In this document: piece by piece, positions 9,031-16,653 of the stretch
Position numbering within the stretch: the stretch's first letter is position 1
Layout: each line of letters begins with the position of its first letter
Source: Curvibacter cyanobacteriorum
Lineage (GTDB): Bacteria > Pseudomonadota > Gammaproteobacteria > Burkholderiales > Burkholderiaceae_C
NCBI RefSeq assembly: GCF_028649475.1
Contig: NZ_JAQSIP010000002.1
Coordinates: 638,255 to 702,254 of the forward strand
Direction: 5' to 3'
Length of the DNA stretch: 64,000 nucleotides
Program-made: the position numbers and the translations under genes
Notes under the pieces: generated by a model
Databases searched by the model: none
What the model saw: the letters and a program-made list of their open reading frames with translations, nothing else
Told to the model about the DNA's origin: nothing

Positions 9031-9576
9031 TCACCGTGGCAGTGAGTTCAGCAAGGCGTAGATCGGATCGCTGCCGCAGAGCGAGCCGAGCGGTTGACGC
9101 ACCGCGCCAAAGTGCTCCGCCTCTGTGACCTCAGTCGTCCCCAGATCACGCAGCCAGTCATAGACCACGGTGCGCGCTGCAATGCGCCACTCCTGCCCTC
9201 GCTTTTCAAAGCGGTCCACGTAGCGGCCAGCAATGAAGATCTCCCGCGGCACACCTTGTGCATCGCGATCGCGCTGCAAGGCCAGGAAGTAAGTCTCCAC
9301 GCCCGCCTGCTGTCCCGCCAAGGTGATCGACATGTTCGTGATGTTGTGGATGGAGCGCAGGCTGTCGCGGGCCAATTTCTGCAAAGCCCAATCAATGAAG
9401 CCGGTCGCGCTGCCCTGGTAGGGGCCATGGCGGTCGGTGGCATCGGGCCAGTAGGCGCTTCGCAAGGCCTGCTCGTCCTGTCGATCGATCCCTCGACAGT
9501 AGCGATTCATGCACTCGCGAATGGCTTCGCGATCCATCAGTTCGGTCAATTGCTGCTTGAACTCTTCAGATTGCAT
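9031..9576 (-). CDS. SnoaL-like / NTF2-fold protein
   Basis: This 181-residue protein has the SnoaL_4-type pattern: 'LMDREAIRECMNRYCRGIDR', then 'DEQALRSAYWPDATDRHGPY', 'SIHNITNMSITLAG' and 'IFIAGRYVDRFEKRGQEWRI'. The fold includes dehydrochlorinases, limonene-epoxide hydrolase, ketosteroid isomerases and many uncharacterised proteins, so the reaction cannot be named. An AAGGAG sequence lies upstream of the ATG. It is transcribed divergently from the SDR/acyl-CoA ligase operon and shares operator site 2 with it, so it is very likely part of the same catabolic regulon. An isomerase, dehydratase or hydrolase role in the pathway is plausible. Confidence 0.85.
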   Translation of the reverse strand: MQSEEFKQQLTELMDREAIRECMNRYCRGIDRQDEQALRSAYWPDATDRHGPYQGSATGFIDWALQKLARDSLRSIHNITNMSITLAGQQAGVETYFLALQRDRDAQGVPREIFIAGRYVDRFEKRGQEWRIAARTVVYDWLRDLGTTEVTEAEHFGAVRQPLGSLCGSDPIYALLNSLPR

Positions 9577-9610
9577 AGGGTATCTCCTTAGGAGTCATGA
9601 CTATACATTT

Positions 9611-9632
9611 TTACTTACCGGCCGGTAGAATT
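9611..9632. promoter_or_regulatory. TetR-type operator, site 2 (divergent SnoaL-like / SDR promoter region)
   Basis: Half-sites TTACTTACCGG and CCGGTAGAATT give a perfect 12-bp core TACCGGCCGGTA. The site sits in the 80-bp gap between two divergent genes, so one regulator could control both directions. Confidence 0.7.
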
Positions 9633-9656
9633 ATTTTCATGAATGGAGACAACATC

Positions 9657-10415
9657 ATGGACAGTCGTTTGAAAGGCAAAGTCGCTTTGGTGACCGGTGG
9701 GGCGCAGGGCATAGGTCGTGCAATTTGTGAGCGGCTGGCCGCCGACGGTGCCACCGTGGGGGTGCTGGACATCAAGGCCGACAACGCCAAAGCGGCCGCC
9801 GAAGCGCTGTGCGCGCAAGGTGGGCAGGCCCATGCCTACGCCGGGGATGTGGCGCAACGCAGCACGTTTGAGGCTGCTGTGGCCGATTTGGAGCAACGCT
9901 ATGGGCGTTTTGACATCCTGGTCAACAACGCCATCTGGGTGCGCTACAGCGCCATTTCCGGCATCACGCCTGAGATGCTGGCGCGCATGACGGGGACGGG
10001 CTTCCACTCGGTGGTCTGGGGCATCCAGGTCGGAGCCGAAGCCATGGCCCGCTCGGGGGGCGGCAGCATCATCAACATCGCCTCGGCGGCCAGTTTCCTG
10101 GGCTTGCCCTCCGGCATGGTGTATTGCGGTGTCAAGGCCGGTGTGCTGGGCCTGACCCGATCGGCTGCCGTCGATCTGGGTCCTCAGGGCATCCGGGTGA
10201 ACGCGATTTGCCCGGGCTCGGTCCTCACCGAAGGGGTGCGCATCAATGTCAATCCCGACATGGAAGCCAAGCGCATCGCCCGCACGCCACTGGGTCGCAT
10301 GGGCCAGGTCACCGACATCGCCTCCGTGGCCAGCTTTCTGGCGTCTGAAGACAGCGGTTTCATGACCGGCGAGTCCCTGTTGGTTGATGGTGGCGTGACC
10401 CACGCGCTGCTCTGA
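9657..10415 (+). CDS. SDR-family oxidoreductase (classical short-chain dehydrogenase)
   Basis: The ATG at 9657, preceded by GGAGACAACATC, gives 252 residues; in-frame starts further upstream overlap the operator. The cofactor motif is in 'VALVTGGAQGIG' near residue 10, the structural 'VNNA' is present, and the catalytic YxxxK is in 'GMVYCGVKAGVLGL'. The C-terminal 'FMTGESLLVDGG' is typical. Classical SDRs interconvert alcohols and ketones with NAD(P)H. It is first in the operon SDR, ADP-forming CoA ligase, enoyl-CoA hydratase, TetR. A 3-hydroxyacyl-CoA or cyclic-alcohol dehydrogenase role fits. Confidence 0.93.
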   Translation: MDSRLKGKVALVTGGAQGIGRAICERLAADGATVGVLDIKADNAKAAAEALCAQGGQAHAYAGDVAQRSTFEAAVADLEQRYGRFDILVNNAIWVRYSAISGITPEMLARMTGTGFHSVVWGIQVGAEAMARSGGGSIINIASAASFLGLPSGMVYCGVKAGVLGLTRSAAVDLGPQGIRVNAICPGSVLTEGVRINVNPDMEAKRIARTPLGRMGQVTDIASVASFLASEDSGFMTGESLLVDGGVTHALL

Positions 10416-10452
10416 TCAACCTGATTTTTTTGCAACCGTAGCACTGCCTGAC

Positions 10453-12543
10453 ATGCACTCACTCGAGCCTCTTTTCTTCCCGGCGTCTGTGGCCCTGATT
10501 GGCGCCTCCTCCGATCCGGAGCGCATCGGAGGACGCCCTTTGCGCTTCATGCTGGAAGCGGGCTTCCAAGGTCGCCTCTACCCTGTCAACCGCAGTGGTG
10601 CGCAGGAGATTCAGGGCATCAAGGCCTACGCCAGTGTGCTTGACATCCCCGACGCCGTGGAGCACGCCATCATCGCCGTGCCAGTCCCGGGCGTCGAGGC
10701 GGCCTTGCGGGAGTGTGCGCAAAAAGGGGTTCGGGTCGTGCAGGTCTTCACCGCCGGCTTCGGCGAAATGGGAGCCGAAGGCATGGCGCTGCAGAACCGC
10801 TTGGTCGCGATCTGCCAGGAGGCGGGCATGCGCATGGTGGGGCCGAACGCGCTCGGCCTGCTCAACCCTTCGACCCGCTTCTTTGCGACGTTCTCTACCG
10901 CCCTCAATGGTCTGCAGCCTCGCAGTGGCGTCATTGGTCTCGCGACCCAAAGCGGTGCCTTTGGCTCGGCTACCTATGGCATGGCGACGCTGCGGGGCAT
11001 TGGCCTGTCTCGGGTGATCGCCACCGGCAACGAGGCGGATGTCGATGTGGCGGAATGCATCGACTACCTGGCACAAGATCCCGAGACGCGGGTCATCTGC
11101 GCGGCGCTCGAAGCCTGCAAGGATGGCCATCGCTTGCGCAGTGCCTTGAAGAAGGCGGCCGCCGCTGGCAAACCGGTGGTTCTCATGAAGATCGGCAGCA
11201 CCGATGTGGGCGCTGCCGCTGCCGCCACCCACACGGGTTCCCTGGCCGGCAATGATGCGGTGTACGACGCTGTTTTCGCCGAGTGCGGGGCCCACCGGGC
11301 GGCCTCGCTCGAGGAGATGCTGGACATCGCTCAACTCTGTGCGGTGTTGGGCCATCTGCCGCCCAATGAGCAGATCGGCATCATGACGGGCTCCGGGGGC
11401 ATCGGCATCTTGATGGCGGACAATGCCACCGAGTCGGCGCTCAGCCTGCCACCGCTTGATGCCGGTACGCAGGCGTCTTTGCGCGAGTTGCTGCCGTACG
11501 CGGTACCCGCCAACCCATTTGACACCACCGCTCAGGTCACCGCGGTGCCTGATGGCATCGCCCGCACCATCGAGCTGATGCTGTCGCCCGAGGCTCCCTA
11601 CGGCACCCTGTTTGCCTACCTCGCCCACGTGGGACTCTCGCCGCAGCGATTTCAGGCCACGGAGCAACGCCTGATCGAGATCCGCCGGGCCAATTCCCAG
11701 CGTGCTTTGGTGGTGGTGATGCTGTCCGAAGCGGGGGTGACCGAGCGACTGGGGGCCGCGGGGATTCCTGTGTTCGGCGATCCGACCCGTGCCGTCCGTG
11801 CGATTGCGGGTGCGGCACGCATGGCCCGCCTGCGTCAGCAGATGCAAGCAGCCGTGGACTCGCCGATCGCGCTTGCCACCGACCCCTTGCCGCGGGTGGA
11901 GACCGAAGCACAGGCCAAAGCGCTGCTCAGCCAAGCTGGCATCCCGGTCTTGCCTGAGAAGACTTGCACCAGCGCGGCCGAAGCTGTGGCAGCGGCGCGA
12001 GCCATGGGCTTGCCCGTGGTCGCCAAGATTGTTTCTGCCGACATCCCGCACAAAACCGAGGTCGGCGGGGTGATGCTGGGACTGGACAGTGACGAGGCTG
12101 TGGCGGCTGCCTACGACACGCTGCTCAGCCGGGCCCGCACCCATGCGCCCGCGGCCCGCCTTGACGGCGTGTTGATCGCCCCGATGGTTCGCGATGGTGT
12201 GGAGACCATCATCGGGGTTCACCAGGACCCGGTCTTTGGTCCCATGATGATGTTTGGCCTGGGAGGCACCACCGTCGAGTTGTACCGCGATGTGGCCTTC
12301 GCTTCGGCGCCGCTGTCGGACGCCCAGGCGCTGCGCTTGATTGACTCTGTGCGCGCCAGCGCCTTGCTCAAAGGCTGGCGCGGCGCGGCTCCGGGCGATC
12401 TGCCGGCCCTGTCGGAGGCCTTGAAGCGCCTGTCTGAGTTTGCTGTTCGCTACGCCGATCAGCTCGCTGGCATTGACATCAATCCCTTCGTGGTTCGGGC
12501 CCAGGGTGGTGTGTGTCTTGATGCCCTGATTTCGATTCGCTGA
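10453..12543 (+). CDS. ADP-forming acyl-CoA synthetase (acetate--CoA ligase family, fused alpha and beta parts)
   Basis: The protein has 696 residues. An N-terminal CoA-binding domain ('FFPASVALIGASSDPERIGG', residues ~10-130) is followed by succinyl-CoA-ligase-like domains ('GLATQSGAFGSATYGMA'; 'THTGSLAG' with a candidate phospho-histidine at 260). A C-terminal ATP-grasp domain (about 480-696) has 'GLPVVAKIVSADIPHKTEVG' and ends with 'LAGIDINPFVV'. These enzymes make acyl-CoA from a carboxylate, ATP and CoA, releasing ADP and phosphate. It follows the SDR gene by 37 bp and precedes the enoyl-CoA hydratase by 15 bp. It probably activates an acid intermediate, or recovers energy by running in reverse. 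Confidence 0.92.
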   Translation: MHSLEPLFFPASVALIGASSDPERIGGRPLRFMLEAGFQGRLYPVNRSGAQEIQGIKAYASVLDIPDAVEHAIIAVPVPGVEAALRECAQKGVRVVQVFTAGFGEMGAEGMALQNRLVAICQEAGMRMVGPNALGLLNPSTRFFATFSTALNGLQPRSGVIGLATQSGAFGSATYGMATLRGIGLSRVIATGNEADVDVAECIDYLAQDPETRVICAALEACKDGHRLRSALKKAAAAGKPVVLMKIGSTDVGAAAAATHTGSLAGNDAVYDAVFAECGAHRAASLEEMLDIAQLCAVLGHLPPNEQIGIMTGSGGIGILMADNATESALSLPPLDAGTQASLRELLPYAVPANPFDTTAQVTAVPDGIARTIELMLSPEAPYGTLFAYLAHVGLSPQRFQATEQRLIEIRRANSQRALVVVMLSEAGVTERLGAAGIPVFGDPTRAVRAIAGAARMARLRQQMQAAVDSPIALATDPLPRVETEAQAKALLSQAGIPVLPEKTCTSAAEAVAAARAMGLPVVAKIVSADIPHKTEVGGVMLGLDSDEAVAAAYDTLLSRARTHAPAARLDGVLIAPMVRDGVETIIGVHQDPVFGPMMMFGLGGTTVELYRDVAFASAPLSDAQALRLIDSVRASALLKGWRGAAPGDLPALSEALKRLSEFAVRYADQLAGIDINPFVVRAQGGVCLDALISIR

Positions 12544-12558
12544 ATCTGCGGAGCTGTG

Positions 12559-13332
12559 ATGGACTTCAAACACCTGGAACTGACATTGGATCAGGGCATT
12601 GCCGTGGTCACCATGAACCGCCCCCCGGTCAATGCCCAGCATGCGGAACTGCGCTCCGAGCTCATCGAGTGCTTTGACACCCTCAGCGACTGGCCCGATG
12701 TGGCCTGCATCGTGATCACTGGGGCAGGCAAAGTGTTCTCCGCCGGAGCCGACATCCGCGAGCGCCCTCAGTTGGGAGAACGACCTGGTGCGTATGGGCG
12801 CCACAACCGCCTGACCCGTGAATGTCACTACGCGATGGTGGAGTGTGCCAAGCCCATCATTGCGGCCATCAATGGTCCGGCCCTGGGGGCCGGCTTTGGC
12901 TTGGTGATGGGCGCGGACATCTGGGTGGCCAGCGAGGATGCCTATGTCGCGATGCCCGAGATCAACGTGGGGCTGGCCGGGGGTGTGACCTACCTGCAAA
13001 AGTATTTCAGTCAGTCGACCGCCCGGCGCATGTTCTACACCGGCATGCCAATGCCGGCCCGTGAGTTGTACCGACTGGGCTTGGTGGAGGCCTGCCTGCC
13101 CGCCGAGCAGCTCATGCCCTACGTCATGGACATTGCCCGCGAGATTGCGGCCAAAAGTCCAATCGCCATGCGCCTGGCCAAGGAGGCTGCGCGCTTGACC
13201 TTGTCCATGCCAACGCGCGAGGCCTATCGCTATGAGCAAGGCAACACGGTGGCGCTGTCGAAGACGGCGGATGCGCGTGAGGCACAACAGGCCTTTCTGG
13301 AAAAGCGTGCGCCGGTCTACCAGGGGCGATGA
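12559..13332 (+). CDS. Enoyl-CoA hydratase/isomerase (crotonase family)
   Basis: The protein has 257 residues from the ATG at 12559; a GTG one codon upstream is possible. Crotonase signatures are 'GKVFSAGADIRE' (first oxyanion loop), 'AAINGPALGAGFGLVMGADI' (second) and 'AMPEINVGLAGG', which retains the second catalytic glutamate. The position of the first hydratase glutamate is a glycine, so an isomerase, hydrolase or other crotonase reaction is as likely as simple hydration. It is clearly paralogous to the minus-strand gene at 26670-27437 (shared 'ELYR.G.VEACLP' and 'EKR.PV.QGR' ends). It lies in the operon between the CoA ligase and TetR genes. Confidence 0.93.
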   Translation: MDFKHLELTLDQGIAVVTMNRPPVNAQHAELRSELIECFDTLSDWPDVACIVITGAGKVFSAGADIRERPQLGERPGAYGRHNRLTRECHYAMVECAKPIIAAINGPALGAGFGLVMGADIWVASEDAYVAMPEINVGLAGGVTYLQKYFSQSTARRMFYTGMPMPARELYRLGLVEACLPAEQLMPYVMDIAREIAAKSPIAMRLAKEAARLTLSMPTREAYRYEQGNTVALSKTADAREAQQAFLEKRAPVYQGR

Positions 13333-13362
13333 AGCTTTGGTTGGGCAAACCTGCAACTTGGC

Positions 13363-14052
13363 ATGACGGCGGCAGAGTCCATGACGCGCACCAAACCCGC
13401 CAAGTCTGGCGCCGCCCCCGCCGCGACCGCACTCGGCGACTCGCGCGAGGCCCAGTTGCTGTTGATCGCCAGGCGACTGTTTGCCGAACACGGATTTGAC
13501 CGGACCTCGCTGCGCGACATTGCAGAGGCGGCGCACATCACCAAGGCGGCGCTGTACTACTACTTTCCGAACAAGGACGCCCTGTACGAACGCATCGTGC
13601 TCGAATCCGTTGAACTGCTTCACGACAAGGTCGCGGCTGCGGTGTCACAAGCGCAGGGACCGGTCGCCAGGGTGCGGGCGTTCATGGAGACCTCCGCCGA
13701 ATTCCAGGGCAACGCGCGGGACCGCTGGATCGCCGGCTCGAATGCCTTTTGGCAGGCGGCCCGCGGGGGGCAGCGCATGGCTGCCTTGAAGCTGCGTGAC
13801 AGCTATGAACAACTGTTGCGCCGCTGTCTGCGGGAAGGCATGGAGGCCGGCTTGATCCGGCCGGTGGATGCCGCCATGGCGGGCCGGTTTTTGCTCTCTG
13901 CCCTCAACCAGATGCCACGGTGGCACCGGCCGGATGGGCGACTCGAGACGGCGCAGGTCATGCGCGAATACATGGACATGCTGCTCAACGGATTGCTTGT
14001 CGACAAGCAAGTGAGCACTGAGGCCAACAAAGAAAGCCAAAAGTTAGGGTAA
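13363..14052 (+). CDS. TetR/AcrR-family regulator 1 of the catabolic island
   Basis: This is a 229-residue regulator. Its HTH covers about residues 27-72 ('LLLIARRLFAEHGFDRTSLR', 'DIAEAAHITKAALYYYFPNK'), followed by a ligand-binding domain ending with 'FLLSALNQMPRWHRPDGRLE'. It is a close paralogue of the TetR protein at 35154-35888; both share the HTH and the 'MPRWH/VTRWH' region. It is last in the operon led by the SDR at 9657, which carries operator site 2, so autorepression is likely. In such systems the effector is often an acyl-CoA or aromatic/alicyclic intermediate; that part is inference. Confidence 0.94.
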   Translation: MTAAESMTRTKPAKSGAAPAATALGDSREAQLLLIARRLFAEHGFDRTSLRDIAEAAHITKAALYYYFPNKDALYERIVLESVELLHDKVAAAVSQAQGPVARVRAFMETSAEFQGNARDRWIAGSNAFWQAARGGQRMAALKLRDSYEQLLRRCLREGMEAGLIRPVDAAMAGRFLLSALNQMPRWHRPDGRLETAQVMREYMDMLLNGLLVDKQVSTEANKESQKLG

Positions 14053-14088
14053 CCATTCATTGGACCCCGTTTTTTTTGACCTCACAAT

Positions 14089-14110
14089 TTACCTGCCGAC
14101 CGGTTAATTA
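14089..14110. promoter_or_regulatory. TetR-type operator, site 3 (before the 11-gene operon)
   Basis: Half-sites TTACCTGCCGA and CCGGTTAATTA lie 14 bp before the SDR start codon at 14125. A repressor here would block the whole downstream operon that runs to 26547. Confidence 0.72.
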
Positions 14111-14124
14111 AATAAACTAGTGAC

Positions 14125-14907
14125 ATGAATCAAATGAATGCCCACCCCCCGATACCTGAGCTCAGCACCCAGGTGGCAGGCCGGCTGGCGGGTCGCCGGA
14201 TCCTGGTGACTGGCGCGGCCTCCGGCATCGGTCAGGCCATTGCCAGCTTGTTCACCCGGGCGGGTGCCCAGGTCGTGGCCTTGGACCGTGCGCCTGCGCT
14301 GGCGCTGCACGGCCACCCCGGCCCGGCGCTTTCGTGCCAGGCTGACATCACCGATGCCTTGGCCGTGCAAGCGGTTGTGCAGCGTGCAAGCGACACCCTG
14401 GGCGGGCTCGACGGTGTGGTCAATGCCGCGGGCATCGCCAACACCGACTGGGCAGAGCAGGTCAGTGATGCGGACTGGGCAAGGGTCATTGAGGTCAATT
14501 TGACTGGCACTTTCAACGTCTGCCGTGCGGCTTTGCCCGCACTGCGCAAGGCGGGGGGCGGCACCATCGTCAACCTGGCTTCAGGGCAGGGATTGCAGCC
14601 GTTCAAGCAACGCAGCGCCTATGCCGCGTCCAAAGCGGGCGTGATTGCCTTCTCAAAATGCATCGCCATGGAATGGGCGCCTCAAGTCCGTGTCAACACG
14701 GTCTGCCCTGGTGCCGTGGACACCCCCATGGTGCGGGGCGGCTACAGCGCCGACGCGCTGCAAGCCACGGTCGGCCCCCGCTACGCCCTGCAGCGCATTG
14801 GGCAACCCCATGAAATTGCCCTTGCGGCGCTTTACCTCACCAGTGCGGAGTCGTCCTTTGTGACCGGCATCGTGCTCGCCGTCGATGGCGGGCGCAGCTA
14901 CCACTGA
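14125..14907 (+). CDS. SDR-family oxidoreductase, first gene of the long plus-strand operon
   Basis: The protein has 260 residues. The cofactor motif is in 'ILVTGAASGIGQAI' (about residue 30). 'VVNAAG' is near 98, the catalytic 'YAASK' follows 'FKQRSA', and 'VNTVCPGAVDTPM' and 'FVTGIVLAVDGG' complete the classical SDR pattern. It starts a block of tightly spaced genes: SDR, AMP-forming CoA ligase, fused acyl-CoA dehydrogenase, binding protein, OYE, lactonase, LivGFHM and SDR. It probably oxidises a secondary alcohol, either the ring alcohol or a hydroxyacyl-CoA. Confidence 0.93.
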   Translation: MNQMNAHPPIPELSTQVAGRLAGRRILVTGAASGIGQAIASLFTRAGAQVVALDRAPALALHGHPGPALSCQADITDALAVQAVVQRASDTLGGLDGVVNAAGIANTDWAEQVSDADWARVIEVNLTGTFNVCRAALPALRKAGGGTIVNLASGQGLQPFKQRSAYAASKAGVIAFSKCIAMEWAPQVRVNTVCPGAVDTPMVRGGYSADALQATVGPRYALQRIGQPHEIALAALYLTSAESSFVTGIVLAVDGGRSYH

Positions 14908-14970
14908 GGTCTGGCGCGCCTCGAACTTCATTCTTCCCCCGTTTTTTAGAAACCGCCAAGGAGCCCGCTG

Positions 14971-16617
14971 ATGCTAGGCCTCATGCAACAACACCAACTT
15001 CTGCTGTCCGGCGTGCTCGAGCATGCCGCTGCGTTTCATGGCGACCGCGAGATCGTGTCCCACCTGGTCGATGGAAGCACCCATCGCAGCAACTGGCGCC
15101 AAGTCCAGCAGCGAGCCAAACGTCTGGCCAATGCCCTGGGGGCGCTGGGGGTGAAGGCGGGCGATCGGGTGGCCACCCTGGCGTGGAACACGCACCGCCA
15201 TGTGGAGCTCTACTTCGGTGTTTCGGGCATGCAGGCCGTGCTGCACACGGTCAATCCGCGCTTGTTCCCGGAACAGATCAGCTACATCCTGAACCATGCA
15301 GAGGACGGCTACATTTTCTTTGACACCAGCTTTGCGGAGCTGCTGGCGGGCTTGGCGCCGCAGCTTCAGCACGCCAAGGGCTTTGTGGCCTTGTGCCGTC
15401 GCGATCAGATGCCGCAGGTGGATTTGCCCAACCTGCTGTGCTACGAGGACCTGATCGAAGCGGCCTCGCCTGATTACACCTGGCCGCGCTTTGACGAGAA
15501 CACCGCTTCTTCGCTGTGCTACACGTCGGGCACCACGGGCAACCCGAAAGGCGTCCTGTACAGCCACCGCTCCACGATTCTTCATTCGTTCACCGCCTGT
15601 GCCACGGACGGACTGGGCCTGTCGGCCCGCGACAGTGTGCTGTTGGTGGTGCCACTGTTCCATGTCAATGCCTGGGGCATTCCGTATGCCGGTGCCATGT
15701 GCGGGGCCAAGTTGGTGCTGCCGGGGCCGAATTTGGCGGGCGAGAACATCTACCGCCTGCTGCGTGAGGAGCGCTGCAACTTCTCCCTCGGCGTGCCAAC
15801 GGTGTGGCTGGGGCTGTTCGATCACATCGAGCGCCACCGTGCTCAACTGGACTTGTCGGAGCTGGCCCTGCAACGCGTGGTGGTGGGCGGATCCGCCTGC
15901 CCGCGCGCGATGATCGAGAAGTTTCAAACGCTGCTGGGCACTTTTGTCATCCATGCCTGGGGCATGTCGGAAACCAGCCCCTTGGCCAGCATCGGGACCT
16001 TGCTGGCCAAACACCACGACCTGACCTTGCCGCAACGTTTTGACCTGCAGGCCAAACAGGGTCGTGCCATCTATGGCGTCGACCTCGAAATCTTTGGCGA
16101 AGACGGTCAGCCCCTGCCACACGATGGCAAGGCCTTTGGCGACCTCAAGGTGCGCGGTCCCTGGGTGGCCAGTGCCTATTACCGGGCCGAAGGGGGCAGC
16201 GTGTTGGATGCCGACGGTTGGTTCGCCACGGGCGATGTGGCCACCCTCGACGCCGACGGCTTTGTGCAGATCACCGACCGATCCAAGGACGTCATCAAGT
16301 CGGGTGGCGAGTGGATTTCGTCCATCGATCTGGAGAACGCCGCCATGGCCCACCCCGGGGTGCAAGAGGCCGCCGTGATCGGTGTGGCGCACAGCCGATG
16401 GCAGGAGCGACCGCTGTTGCTGCTGGTGCCCAAACCGGGGCAGGCCCCCTCTCGCGAGGAAATGCTGGCCTTCATGGAAGGCAAGGTCGCCAAGTGGTGG
16501 ATGCCTGATGACGTCGTGCTGGTCGAGCAACTGCCCCACACCGCGACCGGCAAGCTGCAAAAGCTCAAGCTGCGCGAGCAATTCAAGGCCCATCGCCTGC
16601 CCACCGACCTGGTTTGA
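14971..16617 (+). CDS. AMP-forming acyl-CoA synthetase (FadD/AlkK-like)
   Basis: The protein has 548 residues, the standard length. The AMP-binding signature '[20 protein letters not shown]' lies near residues 175-195. '[13 protein letters not shown]' follows, then the adenylate motif '[20 protein letters not shown]', the hinge '[15 protein letters not shown]' and the C-terminal lysine motif '[15 protein letters not shown]'. It activates a medium- or long-chain-like carboxylate via an acyl-adenylate. AlkK-type enzymes act on medium-chain acids. The gene sits 63 bp after the SDR and 36 bp before the acyl-CoA dehydrogenase. Confidence 0.95.
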   Translation: MLGLMQQHQLLLSGVLEHAAAFHGDREIVSHLVDGSTHRSNWRQVQQRAKRLANALGALGVKAGDRVATLAWNTHRHVELYFGVSGMQAVLHTVNPRLFPEQISYILNHAEDGYIFFDTSFAELLAGLAPQLQHAKGFVALCRRDQMPQVDLPNLLCYEDLIEAASPDYTWPRFDENTASSLCYTSGTTGNPKGVLYSHRSTILHSFTACATDGLGLSARDSVLLVVPLFHVNAWGIPYAGAMCGAKLVLPGPNLAGENIYRLLREERCNFSLGVPTVWLGLFDHIERHRAQLDLSELALQRVVVGGSACPRAMIEKFQTLLGTFVIHAWGMSETSPLASIGTLLAKHHDLTLPQRFDLQAKQGRAIYGVDLEIFGEDGQPLPHDGKAFGDLKVRGPWVASAYYRAEGGSVLDADGWFATGDVATLDADGFVQITDRSKDVIKSGGEWISSIDLENAAMAHPGVQEAAVIGVAHSRWQERPLLLLVPKPGQAPSREEMLAFMEGKVAKWWMPDDVVLVEQLPHTATGKLQKLKLREQFKAHRLPTDLV

Positions 16618-16653
16618 GGTCGCCCCCTTTTCAATGATCGTGACGTTTTTCAG

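Noticed and set aside
10459..13623. Minus-strand frame of 1,054 codons
   Set aside because: It lies opposite the CoA ligase, hydratase and TetR genes, has His/Arg/Gln-rich shadow composition and no family motif.
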